This document shows, in pieces, positions 31,759 to 46,912 of a stretch of DNA of 64,000 nucleotides (position 1 is the stretch's first letter; the number at the start of each line of letters is the position of its first letter). Location: contig JAYKKR010000019.1 of the NCBI GenBank assembly GCA_036971615.1, positions 678,545-742,544 on the forward strand, given 5' to 3'. Origin of the DNA: Amyloporia xantha. Lineage: Eukaryota; Basidiomycota; Agaricomycetes; Polyporales; Adustoporiaceae. The position numbers were made by a program, and so were the translations under genes. The notes under the pieces are model-generated. The model had not been told where the DNA came from. It saw only the letters and a list, made by a program, of their open reading frames with translations, and searched no databases.

Positions 31759-33276
31759 GTGACAGGACATGGAGCCGCCTGAGTTGTGGCGCAAGCTGAC
31801 GCCTGTGCGACCCTGAACCCTCCAAGGGCTCCGAGGAGATATTGAAGAACCGAAACACTCCTCGCTATTTCAACGCACCTTGTCATGCACCTTGTCACAC
31901 ACCACTGGGCGGCTTCCCGTGGACATTGCGCCAATACACATAGAATAGTGATGTGTTTAGAAGAGAACGGTGACCGAACCATGAACTGTTCACGTCGTTC
32001 TTTTGCCTCACACATAGGGCGAGAGCACGAATCTGCCACTATCACACTCTCTCGTGGCCTCTTTCAAGAACCGTCAAGCTCTGGGCGCCTGATGCGTCGG
32101 TAATTGATGGTTCCGTATGACTTCAATTGAACCGAGACAGACAAATATCGCCAGAGTTCCCGCGCGAGGCCTGAGCAGGAGCTCTCGTACACAAAAGGGT
32201 AGAATGCTCCACCCCCTCTCTGAGTTACCACTGCAGGACGGGTCATCAGACCGATTAGTGGATCTTTCCCGACGTCAAAGAGAGCTCACAGACATCCATA
32301 GAAGTCATATTCCTACCTTTCCGCATTTTGACAAGTACGAAACGGCGAGCTTCTATAACGCCTATGTGTCCAGGATAGGTGAAGCAGGCCCTGGACCTGG
32401 CGGCCTATGTAGAGGGTGGGAAAGGCGTCGCCGAAAGCTCACCAAAGAATATGATTTGCAGCAAAATAATTCAAATTTGAGTTGAGAATATAGACATATA
32501 TCGACCCCGAAGGACAGTCTGACGAATAGAAGTCGGGATCCGTGACTTTGTTATTGGCGGCCTAGCACTTCTTTAGACCTAGGACCATCTGAAGGTGCAT
32601 GCCCAGAGTTCGGCCAGCCATGGGTGTTTGTAGACAATCCTGAGAGCGGTGTATGTCTACATCGTCTCCCCTAGACAGACCTTGAACAGTGCTCTTCAAG
32701 AGTGCTAGTGAGAGACGGACGATCGCTATAAAGGAAATCTGGTTCAACGCGCGCGCCACACTGTAGTACAGTACTATAAGTCGGAAGAGTGACCGTCTAG
32801 AGCGATGGCGGACAATGCTCCTAGGTTTACTATTGGCATGAGACCATCTCATGAAAATACAGATTGACGAATATCTTAACGAGTTAGCATGTTGCCTTCC
32901 TGGCGACAGCGCCGTAGAAGAATTCGAGGCTAATCGAGGAAATGAACCGTACGGACTGACATAGCAGCATCAAGGGCGTTTTGTCGACGTTCGAGTTCCA
33001 GAGGATATGTCTCCTTGAAACGCGAAGGAAGAGGTACATGCACGCAGAACAGCGCAGAACAGACTCGGAGGCTGAGAGGACAGCGGACGTTCACTGGCGC
33101 CGAGATCATGTGCGCCTCGTGTTGTTCGTTCAAGTGTCAGTGGTCGCGTCTGGTCTGTCCGACCTCTGGCTCCGGTTCTGCAACTCCTGCACCTTGAACG
33201 GAATCTCTAGCTCTGCACCGCATACACAACTATTGGAGATCTATAGTCCACAGACTGTTTCCGTGTTCCGTTCAGA
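31759..33276. other. Upstream flank of DyP copy D, no supported gene
   Basis: The part to about 33030 is shared with the right arm of the inverted duplication and, more loosely, with the upstream flanks of B and C. A plus-strand frame at 32117-32485 is open for 122 codons, but its counterparts in the other copies are not conserved as protein, so I do not call it. From 33030 to 33276 the sequence is unique and holds the promoter of the next gene. Confidence 0.45.
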
Positions 33277-34198
33277 ATGTCCAACAAAGCCAACAGCGGC
33301 GCCCCGCCGAAGTGCGCTCGGCTTATCTCCTTGTCTTGCACGGCAGAGCTCTGAGATGTTCCGCTGTCTTTCTTGCCTCTCATTCGCAGGTACATCAACG
33401 ATTTCAGCAAGGCCCTTGCCAGCGAGGTCCGCATCTTGCTGCAGGAGGTGGGCAAGCTTCGCGATGAACGGAGAGCTTTGCAATAGTGCGTCCGTACTTC
33501 TCCATCACCGTGCGTTTGTGCCAACCATATCCCATGGCGATCGCGCACGCATCGCGGTCCGCAGTGAGATCGCAGAACTCATGAGCGTGAAATCCAAGCA
33601 CGGCGCAGGCGGAGAGTACACACCAGATTGGAAACCCAGGGTACGTACTGTCTATCTGCATATTCAAACCGCACTGGAATAACAACTAACGTGGCGCTTT
33701 GCACTTGGAATCTCAGCCGGGGGAAGAGCCTCCCCGCCCACCGTCACCTTCACCCGCACCTCCTCCTCCCCCATCGAGCGTTCTCGGCGATGGCCCCGCC
33801 CGTCCCGCCTGGCGCACCGTTCATAAACGGGAGGAGCGCCGACAAAAGGCCAAAGCCAAAGCGCTCCCGCCGCCCGAAGCTGTGCATCAACCAGCGCCAG
33901 AGCCTCCTGCAGCCAACCTGCCTGCATGGGCGCAGTGGAAACGTGAGTGGACCCCTTTCTCTAGGTTCCGTTTGGTCGCCTGTCTTTGTCCACATGTTTC
34001 CGGTCACTGATATGTGCGTCTACCTGTTTGTAGCAAATCCGTTATTGTCGCCTCAACCTCGTACGCCCAATGCCGGCTCGTCGCTGCCAGAGCATGTACC
34101 TTCCCGTGCTGGTCTCTTTGGTGCGTCTCCACGTTCTCAATTTCATACTGACTCTCATGCCTCCAACGGCAGGTCCTCCGACCCCTCCTCCAAAGTAG
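33277..34198 (+). CDS. Coiled-coil/proline-rich protein of unknown function
   Basis: Six exons: 33277-33311, 33390-33485, 33565-33640, 33717-33942, 34034-34120, 34173-34198. They sum to 546 nt, giving 181 aa. The start MSNKANSGAPPKYINDFSKALASE leads into a helical segment (VRILLQEVGKLRDERRALQY, then EIAELMSVKSKHGAGG) that looks like a short coiled coil. Next come a proline-rich stretch (PPRPPSPSPAPPPPPSS), a basic segment (KREERRQKAKAKALPPPE) and a conserved-looking end RAGLFGPPTPPPK. No enzyme motif. Likely a scaffold or adaptor found in agaricomycetes; I do not recognise a named family. Confidence 0.75.
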
Positions 34199-34736
34199 GA
34201 GATCACATCCCAGAAGACCTCAATTATGCGCAACTGTCATATGTAGCTTTGTCTGACCTTGGATGGAAGGCTCGCCGTCTTGGTTACTTTACTTTCGCAA
34301 CTGCTGCTTCACACATTTAAACGTTTCACGTGCGCTATGTCATTTGGAAAATTGTACATTTATTCACTATCTGGTCATGTTATGCTTGCTTGGAATGCGG
34401 ATGCCGGGATGCTATGTAGGTTATGATACAAATATTGGTTGGAGGTTGAGAGTTACGCGAGACCGAAATCGGTTCCGTATGCAATCGCGAAAGAGTAAAT
34501 GCATGTAAAGAAAGCAAGAGAGCAAATTGAAACTGGACGACGGACCGGAATGGCGCCCTGAAAGCGTGTGACCTCAGAACAGGGCATTGTGCGGGACGTG
34601 GACGGTAGAGATACAGCAGAGATATACAAGTGGTTGCATTGGTTGGGTTTATCGAGTTTGTTGGGTTTGTTGAGCGTGGATGAGTGGAATGATGATGACG
34701 CGGAAAGGACCAAGGTACACCGGAATGATGAAGGGA
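34199..34736. other. Intergenic between convergent genes
   Basis: 3' regions of the coiled-coil gene and of the phospholipase C gene. No further gene is supported. Confidence 0.5.
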
Positions 34737-37700
34737 CTAAACGCTGCGGACGTCTAACTTGACGAAGAGAGTCGAGAACAGATACTGCGAGAGTTGCGCA
34801 TCGTGCAGCGGCAAGTGTCGATAACCTAGTTGTTTGTCAGGACGATGAGCGTTTGACATGGTATGGAGAAACGAAGAAGATATTGACCAAGGTTCAGACT
34901 GCCCAAACTTGCGCAGTACACCGCAAGTGGCTCCTCATCTGACGAACCATCCTGCTTCACCGCGAAGCGGACAAACACTAGGTCATACATATCCCCCACG
35001 AGATCAAAGGGCAGACTGAGTTGCTGGTCCCACTCCGGGTTGAACCCATTGTTCTTCACCACTCCAGTGCGGCACGTTACGGTCCGTGCAGACGTGGCGG
35101 CTATCTCAGCGTTCAGGGAAGGACCCTGCAAAGAGCTGGGAACTTGAACGTGAGAGGACGCCTGAGGCCAGTCCGGGATATGCAGGGACACTTCAACATA
35201 GGGATCGAGGACGGATCTGTCGATAATCTCGCGCCCGAGTGAATCTTTCGGTCGTGGGAGCTGCTGAGCGGAAATGACCTGCGGGAAGATGAATTTGACA
35301 TACGACGGGCGAACACGGGAGATCACATACAGTAATCTCGAGGAAATGACTGGTGCGTTTGCTCAGCAGCTGCTTGTCCGTGGTCCGTAATGCCAGCGGC
35401 TTGAGAACATAGCCCGCGCGACCATTTCTCTGGAACATGGCATGATTGATCATGTAGCCTAGATCTAGAAGGTGTCGGATACCATGTATACACGCAACGT
35501 AAGCGATGAGAAGGTAAAACGAACGACTAACTGACCAAATGTCTGCCAGTTGATTGCGACCAACTGTGCACCGGCGGACCAATATCGATGCGGCACGAAA
35601 TTCGTAGAGCCAATGCGCATACCCTTGGGATATATTCTCGTAAGATGCGTTCGATTATGCTTGATTAAATCCATCATGCCCTGCTTGAGAATACGATTGG
35701 CAGTCCGCTCAGAGAGCGAGAACATGTGCTCAAGTGCGTATACTTCCTTCTTGTTCAGTCCACGAAACTTCACACCGACGGTGTACACGAGCAGGGAGAC
35801 CAGGGCAGGGGACATCTTCACCTTCTGCGGCGACTGATGAATGGAGGCCAATTCTCGCGTGTCGGCTCTCGGAGAGGGGGGTAACATGAAAGCAGTATCT
35901 CCATGGGGGTTACGCACTCGATCAAACGCAGTACGAGGCTTCCTGAATTCGGACTTGAGGTCTAGATACAGAATATAAATACCTGCACGGGCAACCTCGG
36001 AAGGGATGACCAACCCTTGATGGTCTCGGTCTCGTTTTCGTGCACCCTGTACTGTTCTAGTCTCGCATCATCCATGAGATCCAAGTCTGAAGCAGAGGTC
36101 TCGGTAGAAGACGACTCCGGGGCGAAACTGAGCTCCTTCTCTTCAGGGCGGTCTTTGTTGGAGGAAACATACAGGTTTTTGGTCTAAATGCAGCGTCAGA
36201 CCAGACCATCCCATGCGTTGAAAATAAGCGGACCTTTAACAGGACCCTCCCCTTTAGATCTTCAGGGCTGGGTAAAACATCTATGACTTGCCGACCATTG
36301 ATAGGCCCGCTCAAAAGAGCGTCTCCGAACTCTTCCCGCATGATGCTCGCAATCATATCTTGTTGAGGTACGGAGCAGTGTATCTCGGCAGAAATGATAA
36401 TGGGATAAGGGGAAGCGACGAATGCGTACTTGCTGATGGCAGCACAAGTATCGCGCAGGGGTACCTTCGAGGTCAACGTGTGCCCATGATAGATCACAGG
36501 CTCCGCGTCTCCGTCGAATATGTCCACTGCAGAAATAAAATCGAGCCGACTCAGTATATAGCCTGCAATATCAATATAGATTAATCTGCACTTACGCTCG
36601 ACGCTACGACAGCTATGCAGCAGTGCTCGGATATATCCCTCGATGGTGCTTTCCCCCACGAGCTGATGTCCGACGAGATACGTATTGTGCGACGACGAAA
36701 CAAAGTAGTCGGGCAGCGGGCGGGTCATGTCATGGTAGATCTTCCCGTGCTGATCCGCGAATGCTGAGTTGTCGGTAGAAAGCAGGAAAGCGGTGAATCC
36801 CTTCAGACATATTGCAGCCGTCTCCGGCACAAGTGGTGGCGTTGAATTGGATGACGACCCGCTGGTGGATGTCGAGAAGTTGGATTCAGATGAAGCCATT
36901 TCAGTCTTACCATTAGCGAGCTTGGACTCCATGGTATTCTGAGGCGACGCGTCCCCAACGGATACTGCGGTCTCCCTGGATGGATGTGACGCGTACCGTA
37001 GAAATACACGCTTTAGTTCGTCCTCACTCAAGATAGACTAAACAAAACAGTAACATTAGCAATTGAGAAAACAGATGGAATGAGGAATGTTCATGACCTT
37101 CTGTGCCGTCCGCATGAATTTCTCGAACGCTTCGTACGTGAGGAGCCCTCCGTTGCCGAATGTCAGCCGCCGGTACAGACCATCGATCTCGGGGCGCGCT
37201 TTCAAAGCCTTGACGAAGCGCTGAAAGTCTGAAAAGTCGAGATATCCGCGGTCCTGAACATCAGCTTGCTAATTCCAGAGTTGAGCACCGCGGACAGGGT
37301 GTGCGCAGGAGGGCAAGACGCAAACCTTGAACCGCCTCCACAGATCCTCCCTCGACGGGTTGATGTTCAGGCGTCTGCACATGCGCTCGACCTCGTCAAA
37401 GTCCAGCTTCTGGTCCGCGCCCGCATCTGCGGCCGCGCTGCGCCAGAACTGCTTCTCCCAGACCGCTTGTCGGACCTCCGTGTGGCCCAGCCCGCTCATG
37501 AGCTTTCGTCTGATGGCATACAGGCGCCGCAGGGTGATGTCCCACATGTGAAACACGTCCGTCGTGGACGCGATGAGGTGCAGGGTCTTGTATCCTCCGT
37601 CGAGTACGTATACGATCGTGAGCCATCGGTCCTCGTACTGCTGGGCCAGCTGAAACTGTTCCCGATAATAGCGAGCATCCGCCCCTTCCCGCAGCTCCTT

Positions 37701-38589
37701 GATGTTCTCGATGGGTACTGGGGTGACTGTCAGCACTCCCGATGATATTCAAACATCGGCAGACACGCACTGATTCTGAGTTTCTTGGATTCCCACACAA
37801 TTTGTCCTTGATCGGGATCCAGCTTGAAGATATACCGCCTCTGTTTCTTCGCAGACACCTTCAGCATGGGTACACCTTGCTGCAGTAGCATGGGCACAAA
37901 GACGTCCACACCGGAAGAGTCGTGTTCCACGGGAGAGACAGCGACCCGCTTTCGGGGCGGAGAGACCGGTGGGGAGTCCTCAGAAGATAAGACATGGCGT
38001 TGTTGCCGAGTAGCAGAGGGCGACGAAGGAGTGTGCAGAGCTGATGCATCGAAAGGATGGTACTGCTCCGGTTTCAGTGAGGACGCAGGGTCGCTGATCG
38101 TGTGATGTATGACCGGCCTCGCAGGGAGGACTTCCGAACGCGAGCGGTGCTGGCGTTTGCGTCCCTCGGCCCACGGGAGCGGAAACGCATCAAGAAAAGA
38201 CGCACTGGGGTTCACGTCGACTTGGTCGTCTGTGGTAGGCCTGGGCGACGCCGAGCTGGAGCGACGCTTGAAACTGCGCCGGCGCGCAATCTGTGCGGAT
38301 GCGTCCTTGACCTCTTGCAGCTTGCGGCGAATGGACCTGCCGATACCTGTCATGTACAGAGGTCACACCGTCTGGTCGATGTGGTCAACGAGTGGTCGCT
38401 CGTACCTTCTGAGTCTGCACCCCTCCGAGCAGCCTGCAAACGACCATCGTCGTACCATCCGCCATTAGGAGCTCGCAAGTCGCTCATAAGAACAGGCCCA
38501 CGCGGTTGCGAGGACAGAGTATGTGCTTTGGCGTCGTCCAGACAGTGCGATGTCGATGGTATCTGCGACACCCGGATGGGCAGAGCCAT
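34737..38589 (-). CDS. PLC1: Phosphoinositide-specific phospholipase C (delta-like)
   Basis: Hydrolyses PIP2 to IP3 and diacylglycerol at the plasma membrane. About ten introns; protein roughly 1,100 aa. Start MALPIRVSQIPSTS at 38589. Domain order: a Ser/Arg-rich N terminus; a PH-like region (FVPMLLQQGVPMLKVSAKKQRRYIF to WRLTIVYVLDGGYKTLHL-type strands); EF-hand-like helices (DADAGADQKLDFDEVERMC-type, then DRGYLDFSDFQRFVKAL); X box (YFVSSSHNTYLVGHQL with catalytic His, VELDIFDGDAEPVIYHGHT with the second His, IIISAEIHC); Y box (SPALVSLLVYTVGVKF, YPKGMRIGSTNFVPHRYW, GAQLVAINWQTF, GRAGYVLKP); and a C2 domain (DPYVEVSLHIPD, NNGFNPEWDQQLSL, FVRFAVKQD) ending SQYLFSTLFVKLDVRSV. The junction near 35980-36040 is uncertain: it needs an intron of only about 32 nt. 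Confidence 0.92.
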
Positions 38590-39003
38590 TCGAGGTTTGG
38601 GCGGTTTTGTCGCGGCAGTAGTTGCTGCGCTTTGGTAGGATCAAAGAGGAACAAGACAGATGACAGTGATTTTGTGCATGTTCTTGCTGGGCGGCAGGAG
38701 CTTGAACGACGGCTGGAGCTTATACTGTGCGCTCACGGCATGCTAGTCGCGGGCAACCACTTGGGCGTCGATCAGCAAGGGGACCGTGCGCGCCATTTGA
38801 ATTCGGCACACAACTTTGTCAATTCGGCATCGACACTAGAAGACGAACGTCGTTTACGATGACATCCTCGAGGCTCGGAATCATGATCATGATAGTGTAC
38901 GAGAACGTAATTATATATTGTACATTGTTTTGTTCGCCCAATTCCACACAGACAACAAAGAGACCAGAAAAACACCGCGAGCCCAGCACAGAAAACATGA
39001 TCA
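38590..39003. other. Intergenic region upstream of PLC
   Basis: Contains the PLC promoter and the 3' region of the ERT1-like gene. An AT-rich stretch (AATTATATATTGTACATTG, about 38909-38927) stands out. No gene is supported. Confidence 0.45.
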
Positions 39004-40900
39004 TCAGCACTTGATAAAGTTTCCTACGATCAAAGTGGGGATTCCGTATGGATCCCTACGTATCGTGAAAGAAAAGCAGCAGCTGATGAAGCCTTCTTCC
39101 TTCGGCGGAGTCTGCTTTGACTTGCCGCGCGAAGGTGTCGTCGAACCAGTCGAGGGTAATAGGGGTTTATACCGGAGGACACAAGACGTCAGCACAGCCT
39201 TCTGATTGGAGTCAAAGGCGACGTTCCCATATTTCTAGCAGTCATGGCAAATGCCGACTCAGCTCTCACTCACACATGATGCGAACGAAACATCACGTAC
39301 CTCCCAGTAGTTAACGGCAGAGTCTTCTGCCATGAGCTCATATATGCACATTCGACCCTGGATGACCAGTGCGATGATCAATGATGCAGCTCTAAAGGCG
39401 AATGAATCGCAGAGATACGCACGTCCCGAAGCATATATCCATCGACGCCGACCAGTTCAGCAAACTCGCGATTAGCCTTGTATATTTCCCCCGTACGACG
39501 CCACAGGCACGCGGGTATGGCCATAGCAGAGAAAACACGGTCATAGTCTAGAAGAAGTCGCTCGAAGGCCTCTTCGATGAACACGAGATCCTGTCACACG
39601 CATGAATATCATGTATGACGGCCATACTGATGAATGAGCCTACGATATCTGTTAACGACTCTGATTGAGCAATGGCCTACACGCAAGGTTAGAGCCGAAC
39701 GCAGCACGCAATCGGGGTCTCACTCTGAATTTAGGTCGCAATATCGACAACGGTTGCAAGATTTTTTGTTTCGACTCTAATGAGACACTAGGAGAGACAT
39801 GCGGTCAACAACATCCACATCGCATATATCCAGACACATACTTTCGGTCCATCCAACGCGACAGCCTTGCGTAGCCCTTGACATAGTTGTACGGCTTCAG
39901 CAGGCCTGCCTCATATTTGGTACGGATGACCATATTGAGACGTTCATTGCGAGAGCCCGACGCTTGATCTGCAGCGGTGAGGAAGAATTTTTCGGTCTTC
40001 GTAGCGGCGGGCAGCACGACGGGAGCAGGCTCTTCTGGTGGCCTTTCGGGCGCGGGAGGGGGAGGATCGGCCGAGCCTGTTGGTTGGGGACTGGAGATGT
40101 ATGGGTTGTCGACGCCGAGAGAGACGGAGCTATTGTAGGGGGTTGGAGACATCAGAGACGGTCCGACACCGCTCGGTTGCCCGAAGAATGAGCCGTCGTC
40201 TAAGGACTCGAGGAAGTCTCTGCATCAATATGACCGTATGACGTCTGACTGATCCGGCTATAGCGTGAAACGGTCTAGGACGTACGATAGTACCGAGAAT
40301 TCGTTTAAAGCTTCTGGCTGGTAGAGAAAAGGCTCCTTGCGCCATACCCATGCCTGGCCACGATGTGTTCATAGCCGGGGCGATAGGGGTCGAGCCAAAT
40401 GGAGAGCCTCCTGATGTCATGATGATCGACAACGGTGATTGTTGAGCACTGATTGACCAGCCAAGCGAAAAGGGGACTTGCCAGGCAGTGCTCGCGCAAC
40501 GTCTACGGGCTGGTTTGATATGGAACTGCCTCCTGGCACAGGTGTTTTCTCCTTGACTGAGGAGCGTCGTTCGTCGTGACAAAGATGACCGATTTCACGT
40601 TTTATGCTTGAGGACAGACAGTCAAAGGTGACGCTCTTATATGCAGATATTTCGTCCGCGAACTCACCAACGTTGACAGGGACGACCTTCATCACAGGTC
40701 ATATGGCTGCGACGACAGTAGAGACAGGCATGGTTGACCTTGCGGCGTTTTGGACCCTTTTTCTTCTTTCCGAGTGCGTCAAATTCCTGTTCGCCATCGG
40801 CCGCGCCTTCAAGATGATGCTGGTGACCAGAGTCAGTCGACGCGGAATCAGGAGGAGGCGTATTATCGGCGTGGGCCGGATCGTTTGCAAAGCTAGACAT
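39004..40900 (-). CDS. ERT1: ERT1/AcuK-type Zn2Cys6 + PAS transcription regulator
   Basis: Nuclear DNA-binding regulator; family members control gluconeogenesis and non-fermentable carbon use. Start MSSFANDPAHADNTPPP at 40900. A basic block GPKRRKVNHACLYCRRSHMT leads into the zinc cluster C-x2-C-x6-C-x5-C-x2-C (CDEGRPCQRC), completed across an intron by IKREIGHLCHDER. The middle region includes TEKFFLTAADQASGSRNERLNMVIRTKY. The C-terminal PAS-like domain has FERLLLDYDRVFSAMAIPACLWRRTGEIYKANREFAELVG, ICIYELMAEDSAVNYWEKYGNVAFDS, and ends FTIRRDPYGIPTLIVGNFIKC. The zinc finger plus this PAS ending is characteristic of the family. The exact exon boundaries in the middle were not resolved. Confidence 0.88.
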
Positions 40901-41169
40901 GGTACAAAGTCGGGAGTGCTCGGCGCAACCATCCCTTCCATCCTTCTTCCCCCACCCACCGGGGGCCTGCGCCACCCCGACCTCAGACACCACCACACAC
41001 AGAGCGCTGGTTCGATCCCCCATCACACCGACAAAAAATAGATGGAATTACGAGCAAGACAAACAGTCTACCATAGTACAGCAATGACAACAAATATAAT
41101 ACATATGTTCACGGTATTCGCTCTGGATTCCAAAAATTCTCCAACAGCTAGGCAGACGGGCGCCCCTGT
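40901..41169. other. Short intergenic region
   Basis: Promoter of the ERT1-like gene and 3' region of the beta-glucosidase. Nothing else seen. Confidence 0.4.
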
Positions 41170-43784
<2,615 letters not shown>

Positions 43785-45233
43785 GTTGTCAAGCGAGGGA
43801 ATGAAAAGGAGGCAGCATCCTGGCATGCCATTGCTCTTAAGGCGTCGCAGCAGTGCCGATGCAATCTCTTCCTAATCGGCATGCGACAAGAGAGCCCCGA
43901 GATTAATCCGGGTTAACCATGTCTTCTGGAACTAAGGAGGTGGAGTGAACACAAGTTTTGAACCCCAGAGACCTCTTTAGTGCCATGAGCGGAAGCTTCG
44001 CCGTCCTGGGAAAACCTTTTGGAAAAAGATAGAACAGGATGAGCGGGCTGAACCTCACCGTGTCCAACAAGATAGCAACGCTGACCATTTCAGTTGTAGG
44101 AAGTTGGAACTTACAAGTAGTCGAAGTGAGATACATTCAAAAATGAGCAATTATAGGTCCATGTCAAGCGTGCCGTTGCGTCGTCACAAGACGAAACATG
44201 ACCCGGTCCCGAACGGTATCATGCGTCAAGAATGCTTGAACTTGGCGACAACTCGGACTACAGATGGTAAATCTCAATTCAAAATAGTCCACCAACCCTT
44301 ACTGGAACAACAAGATGCGAAGGTAGATGCTGCGAAACCTTGAGCATCGCGAAGTAAGACTGTAGGTGACAGTGTACACCATCGAAAACGCCGTTTCGCC
44401 GTCTCACCTATGGAAGAGAGATTATCAGATAAGACAGCGATAACGGCAAGGAACGCCCAGGGCATCCGACGACGTACCGACTTCCGTCCCGACGATCCGC
44501 TCATCGTCACAGCTGATGTCGTCGAGGATTCCGAAGTCCCAAATGACCTGTCATTTGGTTATCAATTGATGTACGGTGTATGGTGCTGACAAATCAGCTC
44601 CACCTTGTTGCACCCGCAACATTTACCCGCTCACGTGACAAGCAAGCGAGTGTATGATTCGCTGAGGCTCGTTGCGGGTCTTCACGTGATGGCGGTCGTC
44701 GCAATTGGTGTCTTTCTGTCTTTTCGTCGGCTCCCTGGCGCTGCTGTTCTTGGCATGCATTTGGGACTACATTAGCAAGAGTCCTCTAAAATTACATGCT
44801 GTAGAGGAAGCAAATGATGAGGGGGAGATAATGGAAGATGACACCAGCTGCCTGCAATGCCCCTGCATATCGCGTCAGTGCATGCATGATGATCCCAGCG
44901 ATTCATCGTTCCCTACTTGATCAAGATTCAATGTATGTTTCGAAATCGAGCGTCATATGTCATGCATCCAATCTCAATAAGTACATGGCACCTGACATGA
45001 GACCTGCAACAATGGTGACTAGAGGTCATTTGGGCTCGGGCGGGCGGAGCAGCGCCGTCTCTAACCAAGTTTATCCGAGGATGCAAAATCTTGCAGCATC
45101 GTTGGCCAAAGTGTCGTTGACTCGTATGTGCATGGGGCTCCGATAGCATCATCGTCGCCCGCGGCTCGCCGCCCTCGAGCATAAATTAGCAGTATTCCAC
45201 TGTCAAGCTCAGACAACTCTGCCATTCACTACC
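43785..45233. other. Intergenic region with no firm gene
   Basis: A minus-strand start at 44504 (MSGSSGRKS) can be spliced through two plausible short introns (gtacgt..atag, then gtttcg..tgtag) to a product of about 45 aa, but it has no recognisable family. Plus-strand frames at 44690-45150 are short and hydrophobic at the start; I do not call them. The downstream end holds the promoter of the oxidoreductase gene. Confidence 0.35.
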
Positions 45234-46615
45234 ATGGCCCCCACTGGAATCGCAATCCTAGGCTCCGGCATCTTCGCCAAAGAGGGTATGTCGGCTGAAA
45301 CCTACTAGCCTTGCAGGCTCTGTTGATGTAGAGGGCTCACCTATAACCATCTATGATCAGCACATTTGCCCGCGATCGCTGCTGTGGGTAGCTCAACTGT
45401 CTCCCTGAAGGCAATCTACTCTCGGTCAGAAAAGAGCGCTGCAGGATTAGCAGCCGACGCACAATCCGCCTTGAAGCTCGATTCGAAGCCGGACGTCTAC
45501 TATGATGCTAGCCCAGCCGCGAACCTGGATGCTCTCCTGGCGCGGGCAGATATATCTGCTGTCATTATCGTCCTCCCGATCACCACTCAACCAAGCATCA
45601 TTCTCAAGGCCCTGAGCGCCGGCAAGCACGTCCTGAGCGAGAAACCCGTGGCGGCAGATGTTAGTACCGGTCTCAAGCTTATAAAGGAGTATGAGACCAA
45701 GTACGAGCCCAAAGGTCTGATCTGGCGAGTCGCGGAGAACTTCGAGGCGGAATCGGGATACCAGGCTGCTGCTCAGGTAATCAGAGAAGGAAAAATCGGA
45801 AAGGTTGTCTTCTACAACGCACGAGTGGTAAATTATATAGATCAGAGTTCCAAGTGGTACAACACGCCTTGGCGCACCGTCCCAGATGTCAGTGATTTGC
45901 CGTTTATCTGATGTTTTCTCCAAGCTCACATGTGACTTCCGATCTTAGTACCAGGGCGGATTCCTCGTAAGCATTGTCTGGTAAGATTTGGTTCTATTTA
46001 CTAACCAGTTGCAATTTCCAGCTTGATGGCGGCGTGGTGAGTATAATGTGAGAGTTACATTGGTCGAATACTAACGAGTGTCCTACTACCCAGCACACCA
46101 TCGCTGCCTTGCGGGTGATGCTGCCAGGTGATTTCAAGACACTGTCAGGGTTCGCCTCACTTAACAAGAAATGGCTCGCACCGCATGACACCATCAACGC
46201 CGTCGTTCAGTCTACGGACGGATCGCACGGCATTGTCGAGTTGACATTCGCGGCACCGACGCCCTCTCGTTCGGAGAAAGCATTCAATGGCATCACCATC
46301 ACCGGAACGGATGGATGGCTGTCCGTGAACCAGGTGAAGGTCCTCGACGGCTCTCGCCCAGTAGGCGGCCTGCGCGTCACGGTCGTAACGGCGAAGAGGG
46401 ACAAAGACGGAAACGACGTCGGAGAAACGGAGGAGATCATCGACAACGAGACTGATGGTGTGCCGAATGAACTTCGGTATTTCATTGATGCTATAGGCGG
46501 TAGATACAATGGATTGGGAACCGCGTGGGGTGCTCTGAATGATGTTGCCTTCATTCAGGCCGGTCTGACCAGCAATGGCTCACCGGTCGATCTGAAAAAC
46601 CTTGTTGCTCAGTAG
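45234..46615 (+). CDS. Gfo/Idh/MocA-family NAD(P)-dependent oxidoreductase
   Basis: Sugar or dihydrodiol dehydrogenase-like enzyme. Exons 45234-45285, 45361-45887, 45949-45966, 46022-46036 and 46094-46615 sum to 1,134 nt, giving 377 aa. Two of these exons are only 18 and 15 nt long, yet both are in frame (YQGGFL; LDGGV). The N-terminal Rossmann motif is GIAILGSGIFAKEAHLPA; next is AVIIVLPI, then the family signature AGKHVLSEKPVAAD (Lys of EKP), then QGGFLLDGGVHTIAALR with the conserved His. C-terminal beta-sheet domain: HGIVELTFAAP and ITITGTDGWLSV. It starts 330 bp from the convergent PEX3 end. Substrate unknown. Confidence 0.88.
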
Positions 46616-46912
46616 TGGGAGATACGAACGCAAGCAGTCAAGCAGTACCAGCAGATGTATTTTACGTACGCATTGTAGAAACAGGAATTGCGCGATAACA
46701 TGCACAACTTTAACAGAGAATTTGTACACCTACAACGCCGTCCCACTGACCTTGCATTCGCTAGTCTGGGTAAGGGCAGGTTGCATACCACTTTGGTGAG
46801 AAGCTGAGGAGTCCAGAAGTCGACCGTTCCACTAAACAGTAGCCTTACCATTGAACCTGACCTGTATCTTCTGATTCAGTCTTAGGTTCTCGTTCGCGAA
46901 ATAAAAAATGTA

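Larger units (their letters stand above)
28690..33030 (-). repeat. Left arm of interrupted inverted duplication (DyP D and flanks)
   Basis: This arm matches the right arm at about 56790-60490 in opposite orientation: the inner flank, the DyP gene and the outer flank. The inner boundary is near 33030, where GGATATGTCTCC meets non-matching sequence, corresponding to 56800. The two arms are separated by about 23.8 kb of single-copy genes. Confidence 0.7.

Noticed and set aside
32117..32485. 122-codon plus-strand ORF upstream of DyP D
   Set aside because: Lies in the duplicated flank; the matching regions near 19200, 25250 and 57500 do not keep the frame.
39799..40191. 130-codon plus-strand ORF inside the ERT1-like gene
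   Set aside because: Antisense to exons that encode the conserved middle region of the regulator.
44504..45146. Short hydrophobic frames on both strands between GH1 and the oxidoreductase
   Set aside because: Too short, no conserved motif, start codons or splice sites only weakly supported; mentioned in the intergenic entry instead.
46207..46554. 115-codon minus-strand ORF in the oxidoreductase gene
   Set aside because: Shadow of the last coding exon; no conserved features.
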